DNA of 10,209 bases from CAYONQ01 sp964405375 (GTDB lineage Bacteria; Planctomycetota; Phycisphaerae; Sedimentisphaerales; Anaerobacaceae). Under the pieces are notes generated by a model. The model had not been told where the DNA came from, searched no databases, and was given only the letters and a program-made list of their open reading frames with translations. The stretch lies in the NCBI GenBank assembly GCA_964405375.1, contig CAYONQ010000086.1:1-10209 (forward strand). Direction: 5' to 3'. The translations under genes and the position numbers were made by a program. Positions 1-5,299 of the stretch are shown here, one piece after another (the stretch's first letter is position 1; the number at the start of each line of letters is the position of its first letter).

Positions 1-51
1 AGCGCGTCCTTGGTAAGGACGAGGTCATGGGTTCAAGCCCCATCAGCAGCT
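1..51 (+). tRNA. tRNA-Thr (anticodon GGT), 5' end cut off by the window
   Basis: This is the 3' part of a threonine tRNA, reading ACC and ACU codons. The anticodon stem pairs positions 5-9 (CGTCC) with 17-21 (GGACG). The 7-base loop TTGGTAA carries anticodon GGT at 12-14. A 5-base variable region follows, then a perfect T-arm with stem 27-31/39-43 and loop TTCAAGC. The 3' acceptor strand is 44-50 and the discriminator base is T51. The next bases are AAA, so CCA is not encoded and must be added after transcription. The 5' acceptor strand and most of the D-arm lie outside the window. A tRNA-Thr just upstream of tuf is a common bacterial arrangement, as in the thrT-tufB unit of E. coli. Confidence 0.9.
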
Positions 52-80
52 AAAGACGGGTGTCCTGTAAGGCGGCTGTG

Positions 81-99
81 CTGCCTGCGGGTCAGGCAG
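81..99 (+). other. Perfect 7-bp hairpin in the tRNA-Thr to tuf leader
   Basis: CTGCCTG (81-87) and CAGGCAG (93-99) are exact reverse complements around the 5-base loop CGGGT. No run of T follows, so this does not look like a Rho-independent terminator. It lies 29 nt after the tRNA and about 90 nt before the tuf start. It could be a leader structure, a processing signal that separates tRNA from mRNA, or chance. Only the inverted repeat is seen directly; the function is inference. Confidence 0.45.
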
Positions 100-173
100 A
101 TTAAGCGTAGATGTTCAAAGGTGGCTTTTTGGCAGTCAGGTCAATACGAAAAGTAAATACTAACCGGCACATT

Positions 174-178
174 GGAGG
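174..178 (+). promoter_or_regulatory. Ribosome binding site of tuf
   Basis: GGAGG at 174-178 is a near-perfect Shine-Dalgarno sequence, 11 nt before the ATG at 190. It decides the start: the longer in-frame TTG start at 172 overlaps this site and would add residues absent from the EF-Tu family. Confidence 0.75.
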
Positions 179-189
179 TTTATGGTAAG

Positions 190-1404
190 ATGGCTAAAGC
201 GGTATTTGAGAGGACGAAACCACATGTCAATATCGGTACTATCGGTCATATTGACCACGGCAAGACGACGCTGACAGTGGCAATCATGATGCGGCTGGCT
301 CACAAAAGGGGCGGCGGTAATATCAAGCGGTTTGAAGAGATAGACAATGCTCCGGAAGAAAAGGAGCGTGGCATTACGATAAATACCGCGCACGTTGAGT
401 ATGAGACGGACAAGCGTCACTATGCGCACGTTGATTGCCCGGGGCATGCTGATTATATCAAGAATATGATTACCGGAGCCGCCCAGATGGACGGGACTAT
501 TCTGGTGGTGGCAGCCAATGATGGCCCTATGCCGCAGACCCGGGAGCATATTCTTCTTGCCAGGCAGGTTAATGTGCCGAGGATTGTGGTGTTTATGAAC
601 AAGGTGGACCAGGTTGATGACCCTGAACTGCTTGATTTGGTCGAGCTGGAGGTAAGGGAGCTGCTTAACAAGTATGAGTTTCCCGGCGACGATATTCCCA
701 TCATTAGAGGTTCAGCGTTAAAGGCGATGAACGACGAAGGCAAGAACGACGAGAGCTGCAAGTGTATCGACGAGCTAATGGTGGCGGTCGACGATTATAT
801 CCCGGTTCCCGAGCGTGATATTGACAAGCCGTTCCTTATGCCTGTTGAGGATGTTTTCAGTATTAAGGGCCGAGGTACGGTCGGTACCGGCAGAGTCGAG
901 CGGGGTATAGTTCGCGTCGGCAACGAGGTTGAAATAGTCGGGCTTGCCAAAGAGACTCGCAAGACTGTGTGTACAGGCGTAGAGATGTTTAATAAGACGC
1001 TGGATGAGGGCAGGGCCGGCGATAACATTGGTGTGCTTTTGCGTGGTGTAGAGAAGAAAGACTTGGAGCGTGGCCATGTTATTGCGGCGCCGGGCAGTAT
1101 TACGCCGCATACCAAGTTTCATGCTGAGGTTTATGTCTTGACCAAGGAGGAAGGCGGTCGTCATACTCCGTTTTTTGCGCGTTATAAGCCACAATTTTAT
1201 TTCAGAACAACCGACGTTACCGGCTCGGTCAATGCGTTAATGAGCAGGGATGGTAAAAAGGCAGAGATGTGCATGCCGGGTGATAATATTACAATGGAAG
1301 TGGAGATTATTTCCCCAATCGCTATGGAGGAAGGTCTTCGTTTTGCTATTCGTGAGGGCGGCCGGACAGTCGGGGCTGGTGTGGTAACGAAGGTCCTTGA
1401 GTAA
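190..1404 (+). CDS. tuf: Translation elongation factor Tu (EF-Tu)
   Basis: EF-Tu is the cytosolic GTPase that delivers aminoacyl-tRNA to the ribosomal A site. The protein has 404 residues, against about 394 in E. coli, and starts MAKAVFERTKPHVNIG. All G-domain motifs are visible: P-loop GHIDHGKT at 19-26, switch I RGITI at 60-64 with Mg-binding Thr63, DCPGH at 82-86 with catalytic His86, NKVD at 137-140 and SAL at 175-177. Domain 2 (about 215-305) includes the GRGTVGTGRVERG block. Domain 3 ends in the conserved FAIREGGRTVGAGVV. The P-loop has Ile21 where most bacteria have Val; this is one side of the hydrophobic gate next to the catalytic His. The gene lies between tRNA-Thr and rpmG on the same strand. 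The start is set by GGAGG at 174-178. Product certain; whether the genome has a second tuf copy cannot be seen. Confidence 0.98.
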   Translation: MAKAVFERTKPHVNIGTIGHIDHGKTTLTVAIMMRLAHKRGGGNIKRFEEIDNAPEEKERGITINTAHVEYETDKRHYAHVDCPGHADYIKNMITGAAQMDGTILVVAANDGPMPQTREHILLARQVNVPRIVVFMNKVDQVDDPELLDLVELEVRELLNKYEFPGDDIPIIRGSALKAMNDEGKNDESCKCIDELMVAVDDYIPVPERDIDKPFLMPVEDVFSIKGRGTVGTGRVERGIVRVGNEVEIVGLAKETRKTVCTGVEMFNKTLDEGRAGDNIGVLLRGVEKKDLERGHVIAAPGSITPHTKFHAEVYVLTKEEGGRHTPFFARYKPQFYFRTTDVTGSVNALMSRDGKKAEMCMPGDNITMEVEIISPIAMEEGLRFAIREGGRTVGAGVVTKVLE

Positions 1405-1557
1405 ACTGTCTCTAAAACTGTTGACCCCTGCGAGCAAGATGCAGCAGGCCGGGAAAGGTGCTTGCATTGGCCGAGCATAAACTTGTTAGGCATCTCCAAA
1501 GCAAGAAAGCATTCTTTAAGTGCAGGTGAGTGGTTCTGCTTACCGGGGACAGATTTT

Positions 1558-1728
1558 ATGGCTAAAAAGAAGAGCAAAAGGGAGTATGTCTGGCTTGAGT
1601 GCAGGCAGTGTGGCCAGAGGAATTATCGCACGAGCGTTAGTGTGGCGGAGGGCACACCGAAATTAGAGTTGAAGAAGTTTTGTAAAAGCGAACGTAAACG
1701 TACAGTTCATAAGATACGGCGTAAGTAG
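1558..1728 (+). CDS. rpmG: 50S ribosomal protein L33 (bL33), with an incomplete zinc ribbon
   Basis: L33 is a small protein of the large subunit, near the E site. The 56-residue product starts MAKKKSKREYVWLECRQCGQ and matches the family in length, in the first knuckle CRQC (Cys15, Cys18), in the RNYRT block (21-25) and in the LELKKFCK...RTVHK end. Typical zinc-binding L33 has a second CxxC; here Cys42 is kept but the fourth position is Glu45 (CKSE). The protein is thus intermediate between cysteine-bearing and cysteine-free forms. The ATG at 1558 follows a GGGGA at 1545-1549. A longer in-frame TTG start at 1462 would add about 32 residues with no family support. The gene sits 153 nt after tuf and 38 nt before tRNA-Trp, a common place for rpmG. 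Confidence 0.93.
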   Translation: MAKKKSKREYVWLECRQCGQRNYRTSVSVAEGTPKLELKKFCKSERKRTVHKIRRK

Positions 1729-1766
1729 AGCCAAATCTGTCTTGTGGTGTCAGAGGAATGAATAAT

Positions 1767-1839
1767 AGGCCAGTAGCTCAAATGGCAGAGCGTCGGTCTC
1801 CAAAACCGAAGGTTGGGGGTTCAATTCCTCCCTGGCCTG
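1767..1839 (+). tRNA. tRNA-Trp (anticodon CCA)
   Basis: This is a complete 73-nt cloverleaf. The acceptor strands AGGCCAG (1767-1773) and CTGGCCT (1832-1838) pair along all seven positions, and the discriminator is G1839, the usual base for bacterial tRNA-Trp. The D-stem is GCTC/GAGC. The anticodon stem TCGGT/ACCGA (1793-1797/1805-1809) encloses the loop CTCCAAA with CCA at 1800-1802. The T-stem GGGGG/CCTCC (1815-1819/1827-1831) has one G-T wobble around TTCAATT. CCA is not encoded at the 3' end. The gene lies between rpmG and secE, as in many bacteria, and must be cut out of any transcript that spans both. Confidence 0.97.
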
Positions 1840-1850
1840 GTTTTAGAAGC

Positions 1851-1860
1851 GGGCTGTAAG
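1851..1860 (+). repeat. Intergenic 10-mer GGGCTGTAAG, copy 1 (copy 2 at 2938-2947)
   Basis: GGGCTGTAAG occurs identically at 1851-1860 (before secE) and 2938-2947 (before rplK). Its TGTAAG core also occurs at 66-71 (before tuf) and 9138-9143 (before rpoC). I found no TGTAAG inside a gene on the plus strand and no CTTACA in the window. The copy before rplK forms part of a possible hairpin. The function is unknown and chance is possible. Confidence 0.35.
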
Positions 1861-1886
1861 GTGGCGAGAGAAGAGATAAGAAGATA

Positions 1887-2288
1887 ATGGCATTTGATAT
1901 TTATAAACGTGGTCAGGGCAAATACACAAGACTGTGCAGCGCTGCCGGTGCGGCAGTAATTGCGGGATTGGGGTGTTTGCAGCTTTACAAAAAGTTGGAA
2001 GGTGCTGAATGGGGTTTGAGCAAGCAGGCAACATTGTTGATTGCGACGATGGTGCCGGCGGGTTTGTTTGTCGCCTTAGGACTTTTGATTTTTTGGCTGA
2101 TAAATAAACCTACGGTTGCAGATTTTATGATAGCCGCTGAAGGCGAGATGAAGAAGGTCAGTTGGTCAAGCAGGAAGGAGATAGCGGTTTCGACGTTTGT
2201 AGTTGTTGTGGTTGTGATTATTATGGCTGTGCTTCTTGGTATTACGGATCTGGGCTTTCAGTTAATCTTTGACCGGCTGCTGAGGTGA
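1887..2288 (+). CDS. secE: Preprotein translocase subunit SecE
   Basis: SecE clamps SecY in the inner-membrane protein-export channel. The product has 133 residues and three predicted membrane segments at about 16-34, 48-72 and 101-127. The conserved core is the amphipathic stretch and last helix: FMIAAEGEMKKVSWSSRKE (80-98) followed by a very Val/Ile-rich helix. The family signature is usually KVxWPs/t; here the Pro is Ser94. Many bacteria have a one-helix SecE of about 60-70 residues, while E. coli and this protein have three helices. The ATG at 1887 has only a weak purine-rich upstream stretch (GATAAGAAG). It begins 47 nt after tRNA-Trp and is followed by nusG, the standard secE-nusG pair. 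Identity rests on the C-terminal motif, topology and position. Confidence 0.94.
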   Translation: MAFDIYKRGQGKYTRLCSAAGAAVIAGLGCLQLYKKLEGAEWGLSKQATLLIATMVPAGLFVALGLLIFWLINKPTVADFMIAAEGEMKKVSWSSRKEIAVSTFVVVVVVIIMAVLLGITDLGFQLIFDRLLR

Positions 2289-2292
2289 GTTG

Positions 2293-2312
2293 GATGCGGC
2301 GGGAGGCGCATC
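2293..2312 (+). other. Hairpin between secE and nusG
   Basis: GATGCG (2293-2298) and CGCATC (2307-2312) are exact reverse complements with an 8-base, G-rich loop. The 3' arm overlaps ATCGT (2310-2314), which could instead pair with ACGAT at 2331-2335, so two mutually exclusive folds are possible. No T-tract follows. The nusG start is 44 nt downstream. The pairing is seen; any role in nusG expression is inference. Confidence 0.35.
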
Positions 2313-2356
2313 GTATTGCGAACAAAGTGCACGATATGAGGTACGGGAAGTAAGAT

Positions 2357-2899
2357 ATGCAGTGGTACGTTTTGCGGGTTGCGTCAAATAAGGAAGAGTA
2401 TGTTAAAGAGACCCTTTGGCAGAAGGTGCAGAGGGAAGATATTGGCGATATTGTCAGGAGGATAGAGGTTCCTGTTGAAAGGGTTAAGCGTATCCGCGGC
2501 AGCAAGCAGACAATCCATAGGCGTAAGCTGTATCCCGGTTATGTTTTTATGGAGATGGAGCCGGCCGAGAACGGCCAGGTTCCGGAAAAGGTCTGGTTTA
2601 TGATTAAAGAGACCTCCGGTGTGGGAGATTTTATCGGTACCGAAGGAATCCCGACTCCGATGCGCGATACCGATGTGGCGAAGATGCTTTCAGAGGCGGA
2701 AAAGCCGGATGAGACGCCGAGCATCAAGGTTGAGTTTGAGAAAGGTGAGCAGATTAAGGTTCGGGAAGGTGCCTTTGCAAACTTTGAAGGCACGGTCGAT
2801 TCAATCGACTCTGAACGAGGTGTTGTGAAGGTAATTGTTACGATATTCGGTCGGCCTACGCCGCTGGATATAGAGTACTGGCAGATTGAAAAGGTATAG
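2357..2899 (+). CDS. nusG: Transcription termination/antitermination factor NusG
   Basis: NusG binds the RNA polymerase clamp, suppresses pausing, and links polymerase to the ribosome or Rho. The 180-residue protein has the two usual domains. The N-terminal NGN domain (about 1-115) opens MQWYVLRVASNKE and contains the LYPGYVFMEM strand (58-67). The C-terminal KOW domain (about 126-180) contains KGEQIKVREGAFANFEGTV (129-147). The usual GPF turn is GAF here, a mild change. Length is normal for the family (about 175-185). The ATG at 2357 follows GGGAAG at 2345-2350, a moderate ribosome-binding signal. It sits 68 nt after secE and about 60 nt before rplK, the standard order. Confidence 0.97.
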   Translation: MQWYVLRVASNKEEYVKETLWQKVQREDIGDIVRRIEVPVERVKRIRGSKQTIHRRKLYPGYVFMEMEPAENGQVPEKVWFMIKETSGVGDFIGTEGIPTPMRDTDVAKMLSEAEKPDETPSIKVEFEKGEQIKVREGAFANFEGTVDSIDSERGVVKVIVTIFGRPTPLDIEYWQIEKV

Positions 2900-2911
2900 T
2901 CGGGTTTGTGG

Positions 2912-2947
2912 TTTACAGTTTGCGATTCGCAGACGGTGGGCTGTAAG
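2912..2947 (+). promoter_or_regulatory. Folded rplK leader, possible L1 operator
   Basis: The nusG-rplK gap can fold into two stacked helices. The inner helix pairs GTTTGCG (2918-2924) with CGCAGAC (2928-2934), with one G-T wobble and loop ATT. The outer helix pairs TTTACA (2912-2917) with TGTAAG (2942-2947), with one wobble. Between them the 3' side carries a seven-base bulge, 2935-2941, reading GGTGGGC. In many bacteria ribosomal protein L1 represses the rplK-rplA mRNA by binding a helix/asymmetric loop/helix in this leader that imitates its 23S rRNA site. The GGTGGG string also occurs in 23S rRNA at the base of the L1 stalk. The fold ends 14 nt before the chosen rplK start, well placed to affect its translation. 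The pairing is seen; the L1 role is inference. Confidence 0.45.
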
Positions 2948-2961
2948 ATTGCGGGTGAATG

Positions 2962-3396
2962 ATGGCTAAAGAAGTGGCAGTAAAGATTAAATTGCAGGCG
3001 CCGGGCGGACAGGCGACTCCGGCGCCGCCTATAGGCCCTGCACTGGGTCAGCACGGGGTAAATATCGGCCAGTTCGTATCGCAGTTCAACGAGCGGACAA
3101 AAGAGCTTAACGGCACTATTGTGCCGGTTGTGATAACGCTCTACAAGGACAAAAGTTTCAAATTCGAGGTCAAAAGTCCGCCGGCGGCGGTTCTGCTGAA
3201 GCAGGCGGCGGAGATTGCGAAGGGAAGTGGTGTTCCCAATAAAGAAAAGGTTGGGAAAATCACCGGCCAGCAGCTGCGGAAGATTGTTGAGACCAAGTTC
3301 GAGGATTTGAACGCATTCGATTTGGCCCAGGCCGAGAAGATTATAGAGGGCACCGCCCGAAGTATGGGCATAGAGGTCGAGGGTCGTAACTTATGA
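2962..3396 (+). CDS. rplK: 50S ribosomal protein L11 (uL11)
   Basis: L11 binds 23S rRNA helices 43-44 at the GTPase-associated centre, at the base of the L7/L12 stalk. Translation factors and RelA sense the ribosome there. The protein has 144 residues, the normal length. The N-terminal domain has the proline-rich element APPIGPALGQHGVNI (21-35), the region touched by thiostrepton-type antibiotics. The rRNA-binding C-terminal domain contains KSPPAAVLLKQAA and VGKITGQQLRKIVE. Two ATG codons are adjacent at 2959 and 2962; I chose the second because family members begin MAK and its distance from the weak GGG at 2953-2955 is better. Starting at 2959 would add one Met. It is followed after 30 nt by rplA and may be under L1 control through the leader fold. 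Confidence 0.97.
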   Translation: MAKEVAVKIKLQAPGGQATPAPPIGPALGQHGVNIGQFVSQFNERTKELNGTIVPVVITLYKDKSFKFEVKSPPAAVLLKQAAEIAKGSGVPNKEKVGKITGQQLRKIVETKFEDLNAFDLAQAEKIIEGTARSMGIEVEGRNL

Positions 3397-3426
3397 TGTG
3401 AGTTGTGGGCCACAGGGCATAGAATA

Positions 3427-4107
3427 ATGGGATTTAGAAGCAAAAGATACAAAAAGGAATCGGAGCAGGTAAGTAAAGAGCTGACGGCTTTGGCTGAGGC
3501 GGTCGAGAAGGTCAAATCGTTTAAGTCGGTGAAATTTGACCAGAGTGTAGAGTGTGTGCTGAATTTAGGTATAGACCCGAAACAGGCCGACCAGATGGTT
3601 CGTGGGGCGGTGTCTTTGCCTTACGGGATAGGTAAGCAGAGGAAGGTTGTTGCTTTCTGTGAGGATTCTGAGGTTGAGCCAGCGCTGGCGTCCGGTGCCG
3701 TTGAGGCCGGCTGTGATGAGCTGATAAAAAAGGTCTCGGACGGCTGGCTGGATTTCGACGTTGCTGTTGCCTCGCCGAAGGTGATGGGCAAGGTGGGCAG
3801 GCTCGGGCGGGTTCTGGGGCCGCAGGGTAAGATGCCTTCGCCGAAAAATGGCACGGTTACCAACGACGTTGCAACGGCGGTGGCTGAATTTGCCGCAGGC
3901 AAGGTTGAGTTTAGGAACGATGCCGGCGGCAATATCCACGTAGTAGTCGGTAAGCAAAGCTTCGATACGGAAAAGCTTCTCGGCAATATCAGGGCCTTTG
4001 TCGAGCATATAAAGAAGGTTAAGCCGGCGACGGCAAAAGGCACGTATATCAAAAAAATGTGTATATCCGCAACGATGAGCCCGAGCATAACAGTACACGA
4101 GATGTGA
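3427..4107 (+). CDS. rplA: 50S ribosomal protein L1 (uL1)
   Basis: L1 forms the mobile L1 stalk near the E site and, in many bacteria, represses its own rplK-rplA mRNA. The product has 226 residues, close to the usual 225-235. The family signature GKVGRLGRVLGPQGKMPSPK (121-140) is intact, followed by NGTVT. The opening block FDQSVECVLNLGID (37-50) and the VRGAVSLPYGIGK block (58-70) are also typical. I place the start at ATG 3427, which gives MGFRSKRYKK; the in-frame TTG at 3403 would add eight residues unlike the family. The ribosome-binding signal is weak (AGGG at 3415-3418), so translation may be partly coupled to rplK, 30 nt upstream. rplJ begins 10 nt after the stop. Confidence 0.97.
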   Translation: MGFRSKRYKKESEQVSKELTALAEAVEKVKSFKSVKFDQSVECVLNLGIDPKQADQMVRGAVSLPYGIGKQRKVVAFCEDSEVEPALASGAVEAGCDELIKKVSDGWLDFDVAVASPKVMGKVGRLGRVLGPQGKMPSPKNGTVTNDVATAVAEFAAGKVEFRNDAGGNIHVVVGKQSFDTEKLLGNIRAFVEHIKKVKPATAKGTYIKKMCISATMSPSITVHEM

Positions 4108-4117
4108 GATACGAAAG

Positions 4118-4651
4118 ATGAGCAAATACGTAAAAGAATTACTGCAGGCAGAACTGGAAAAGAGAATCGCAGACGAGGGTTTCAAGGACTTTTTAGTTGT
4201 CAGTACCAGAGGTGTCGACGGTGTTGACGGCAACCAGATGCGAGGCGAGTTGAAGGGGAAAGACATCAGATTGTTGGTTGTCAAGAATTCGCTTTTTAAG
4301 AAGGCATTGTGCGATTGCCGGATGGAACCGGCGGCGGTTCTGTTCAGTGGCCCTTGTACCGTTGCTTATGGTGGTGACAGCATTGTTGACATTGCAAAGG
4401 AAATGGCCGATTGGTGCAGAAAGGTGCCGGTGATAGAGATTAAGGGGGCCTTTCTGGACGGCTGTGCTTTAGATGGTAAGGCGGCGGAGGAGCTTTCAAA
4501 GATGCCGACACGAGCAGAGTTGCAGGGTGAGATTGTCGGTCTGGCACAGTCGCCTGCGAGGAGATTGGCTTCTTTATTCACATCGCCTGCGGGGATTATC
4601 GCAGGTTGTATAAAGAGCATTGTGGACAGAGGTGAGAAACAAGCAGCGTAA
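4118..4651 (+). CDS. rplJ: 50S ribosomal protein L10 (uL10)
   Basis: L10 anchors two or more L7/L12 dimers to the ribosome beside L11, forming the base of the stalk. The protein has 177 residues, slightly longer than the 165 of E. coli. The N-terminal rRNA-binding domain includes VVKNSLFKKAL (54-64) and LFSGPCTVAYG (75-85). The C-terminal helical part (about 133-177) includes the helix TSPAGIIAGCIKSIVD (155-170), which in the family carries L7/L12 dimers; how many bind here cannot be read safely. The start at 4118 is only 10 nt after the rplA stop, with no good Shine-Dalgarno sequence (CGAAAG). Translation coupling to rplA is therefore likely. In E. coli and Bacillus an L10-binding leader lies at this junction; here there is no space for it. 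Confidence 0.96.
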   Translation: MSKYVKELLQAELEKRIADEGFKDFLVVSTRGVDGVDGNQMRGELKGKDIRLLVVKNSLFKKALCDCRMEPAAVLFSGPCTVAYGGDSIVDIAKEMADWCRKVPVIEIKGAFLDGCALDGKAAEELSKMPTRAELQGEIVGLAQSPARRLASLFTSPAGIIAGCIKSIVDRGEKQAA

Positions 4652-4654
4652 AAC

Positions 4655-4670
4655 GGCAAGTGAGATTGCC
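4655..4670 (+). other. First of two tandem hairpins between rplJ and rplL
   Basis: GGCAA (4655-4659) and TTGCC (4666-4670) pair perfectly around the loop GTGAGA, starting three bases after the rplJ stop. A second, stronger hairpin follows 11 nt later. No T-tract is attached. It may act with its neighbour in RNA stability or processing between rplJ and rplL; that is inference. Confidence 0.35.
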
Positions 4671-4681
4671 CGGATGGTTGT

Positions 4682-4696
4682 CCCGCCTATGGCGGG
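4682..4696 (+). other. GC-only hairpin in the rplJ-rplL gap
   Basis: CCCGCC (4682-4687) and GGCGGG (4691-4696) form a perfect 6-bp all-GC stem with loop TAT. It is followed by TTAAAC, not a T-run, so a strong intrinsic terminator is unlikely. It sits 60 nt before the rplL start. A partial attenuator or mRNA processing/stability element that lets L7/L12 be made in excess over L10 would fit the known need for several L7/L12 copies per ribosome. The stem is seen; the role is inference. Confidence 0.45.
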
Positions 4697-4742
4697 TTAA
4701 ACGGAACGGCGGAGTTTTGGCTACCATTGGGCGTTAGCTGAT

Positions 4743-4747
4743 AGGAG
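4743..4747 (+). promoter_or_regulatory. Ribosome binding site of rplL
   Basis: AGGAG at 4743-4747 lies 9 nt before the ATG at 4757, an ideal distance. It supports translation from 4757 and therefore the reality of the unusual N-terminal tail of L7/L12. It is much stronger than the signal in front of rplJ. Confidence 0.75.
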
Positions 4748-4756
4748 TTAAAAGAA

Positions 4757-5236
4757 ATGGCAGAGGAAAAAGCGAAAGAGACCAAGGAGACACAAGAAGC
4801 CAAAGGGACACAAAAGACCGAGCAGGCAAAGGAAGCTAAAGGAGCAAAGAAGTGGAGCAGTGAGATTAAGAAACTCGGTGACAAGATAGTCGGCTTGAAG
4901 TTGATGGAGGCCAAAGAGCTTGGCGATTATCTCAAAGAAGAATACGGTATTGAGCCGGCCGTGGGTGGTGCCGTTATGGTGGCAGGGGCGGCGGCACAGG
5001 GCCCGGTCGAGGAAGCCGAGGAGAAGACCAGCTTTAATGTAATTCTCAAGGAGTTCGGCGATAAAAAGATTCAGGTTATCAAAGAGGTAAGGGCCTTGAC
5101 GGCGTTGGGGTTGAAGGAGGCCAAGGACCTTGTCGAGGGTGCTCCTAAGCCGGTCAAAGAAGGGCTGAGCAAGGAAGAGGCCGAAGCTGCCAAGAATAAG
5201 CTTGAGGCCGTGGGAGCGGTAGTTGAGTTAACATAA
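4757..5236 (+). CDS. rplL: 50S ribosomal protein L7/L12 (bL12) with a charged N-terminal extension
   Basis: L7/L12 is the multi-copy stalk protein that recruits EF-Tu, EF-G and other GTPases. It has 159 residues here, against about 120-130 in most bacteria. The excess is at the N-terminus: residues 1-32 are almost only Lys, Glu, Ala, Thr, Gln and Gly, with EAKG repeated at 14-17 and 26-29. The normal dimerisation/L10-binding domain follows (about 33-66, ending GDYLKEEYGI), then an Ala/Gly/Val hinge (67-89). The factor-binding C-terminal domain (90-159) contains the hallmark LGLKEAKDLVEGAPKPVKEG (118-137). The start is supported by AGGAG at 4743-4747, and there is no in-frame ATG until Met50, inside the conserved domain, so the tail is not an annotation error. 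It follows rplJ after a 105-nt gap with two hairpins. Confidence 0.96.
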   Translation: MAEEKAKETKETQEAKGTQKTEQAKEAKGAKKWSSEIKKLGDKIVGLKLMEAKELGDYLKEEYGIEPAVGGAVMVAGAAAQGPVEEAEEKTSFNVILKEFGDKKIQVIKEVRALTALGLKEAKDLVEGAPKPVKEGLSKEEAEAAKNKLEAVGAVVELT

Positions 5237-5240
5237 AAGA

Positions 5241-5262
5241 TAGCGTATGGCGTTTAGCGTAT
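5241..5262 (+). repeat. Short direct repeat in the rplL-rpoB gap
   Basis: TAGCGTAT occurs at 5241-5248 and again at 5255-5262, a period of 14 bases, right after the rplL stop codon. The spacer GGCGTT partly echoes the repeat. It could be debris of a small dispersed repeat or local slippage. It is not a terminator or a recognisable promoter. Confidence 0.4.
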
Positions 5263-5299
5263 AGTGGCTGGGAAGGGCTGAACGTTATCTGCTAATTAT

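Noticed and set aside
129..159. Possible promoter before tuf: TTGGCA at 129-134 and TAAATA at 154-159
   Set aside because: The -10 matches the consensus at three of six positions and the spacer is 19 nt, too weak to claim.
172..189. TTG start giving six extra residues on EF-Tu
   Set aside because: It overlaps the Shine-Dalgarno GGAGG, and EF-Tu proteins start MAK, matching the ATG at 190.
1462..1557. TTG start giving about 32 extra residues on L33
   Set aside because: L33 family members are about 50-56 residues and start at MAKK; the added part has no family resemblance.
1405..1557. Terminator, promoter or extra tRNA in the tuf-rpmG gap
   Set aside because: Only short stems such as AAGAA/TTCTT (1503-1507/1512-1516) are present. 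There is no T-tract after a GC stem, no good -35/-10 pair and no T-arm consensus.
3565..4284. Long minus-strand open frame (239 codons) across rplA and rplJ, and similar antisense frames throughout
   Set aside because: They lie opposite strongly conserved ribosomal and polymerase genes, show no recognisable domain, and their composition is that of an antisense shadow.
4717..4745. Possible promoter before rplL: TTGGCT and GATAGG, 17 nt apart
   Set aside because: The -10 is poor, and its position inside the ribosome-binding site would leave almost no leader.
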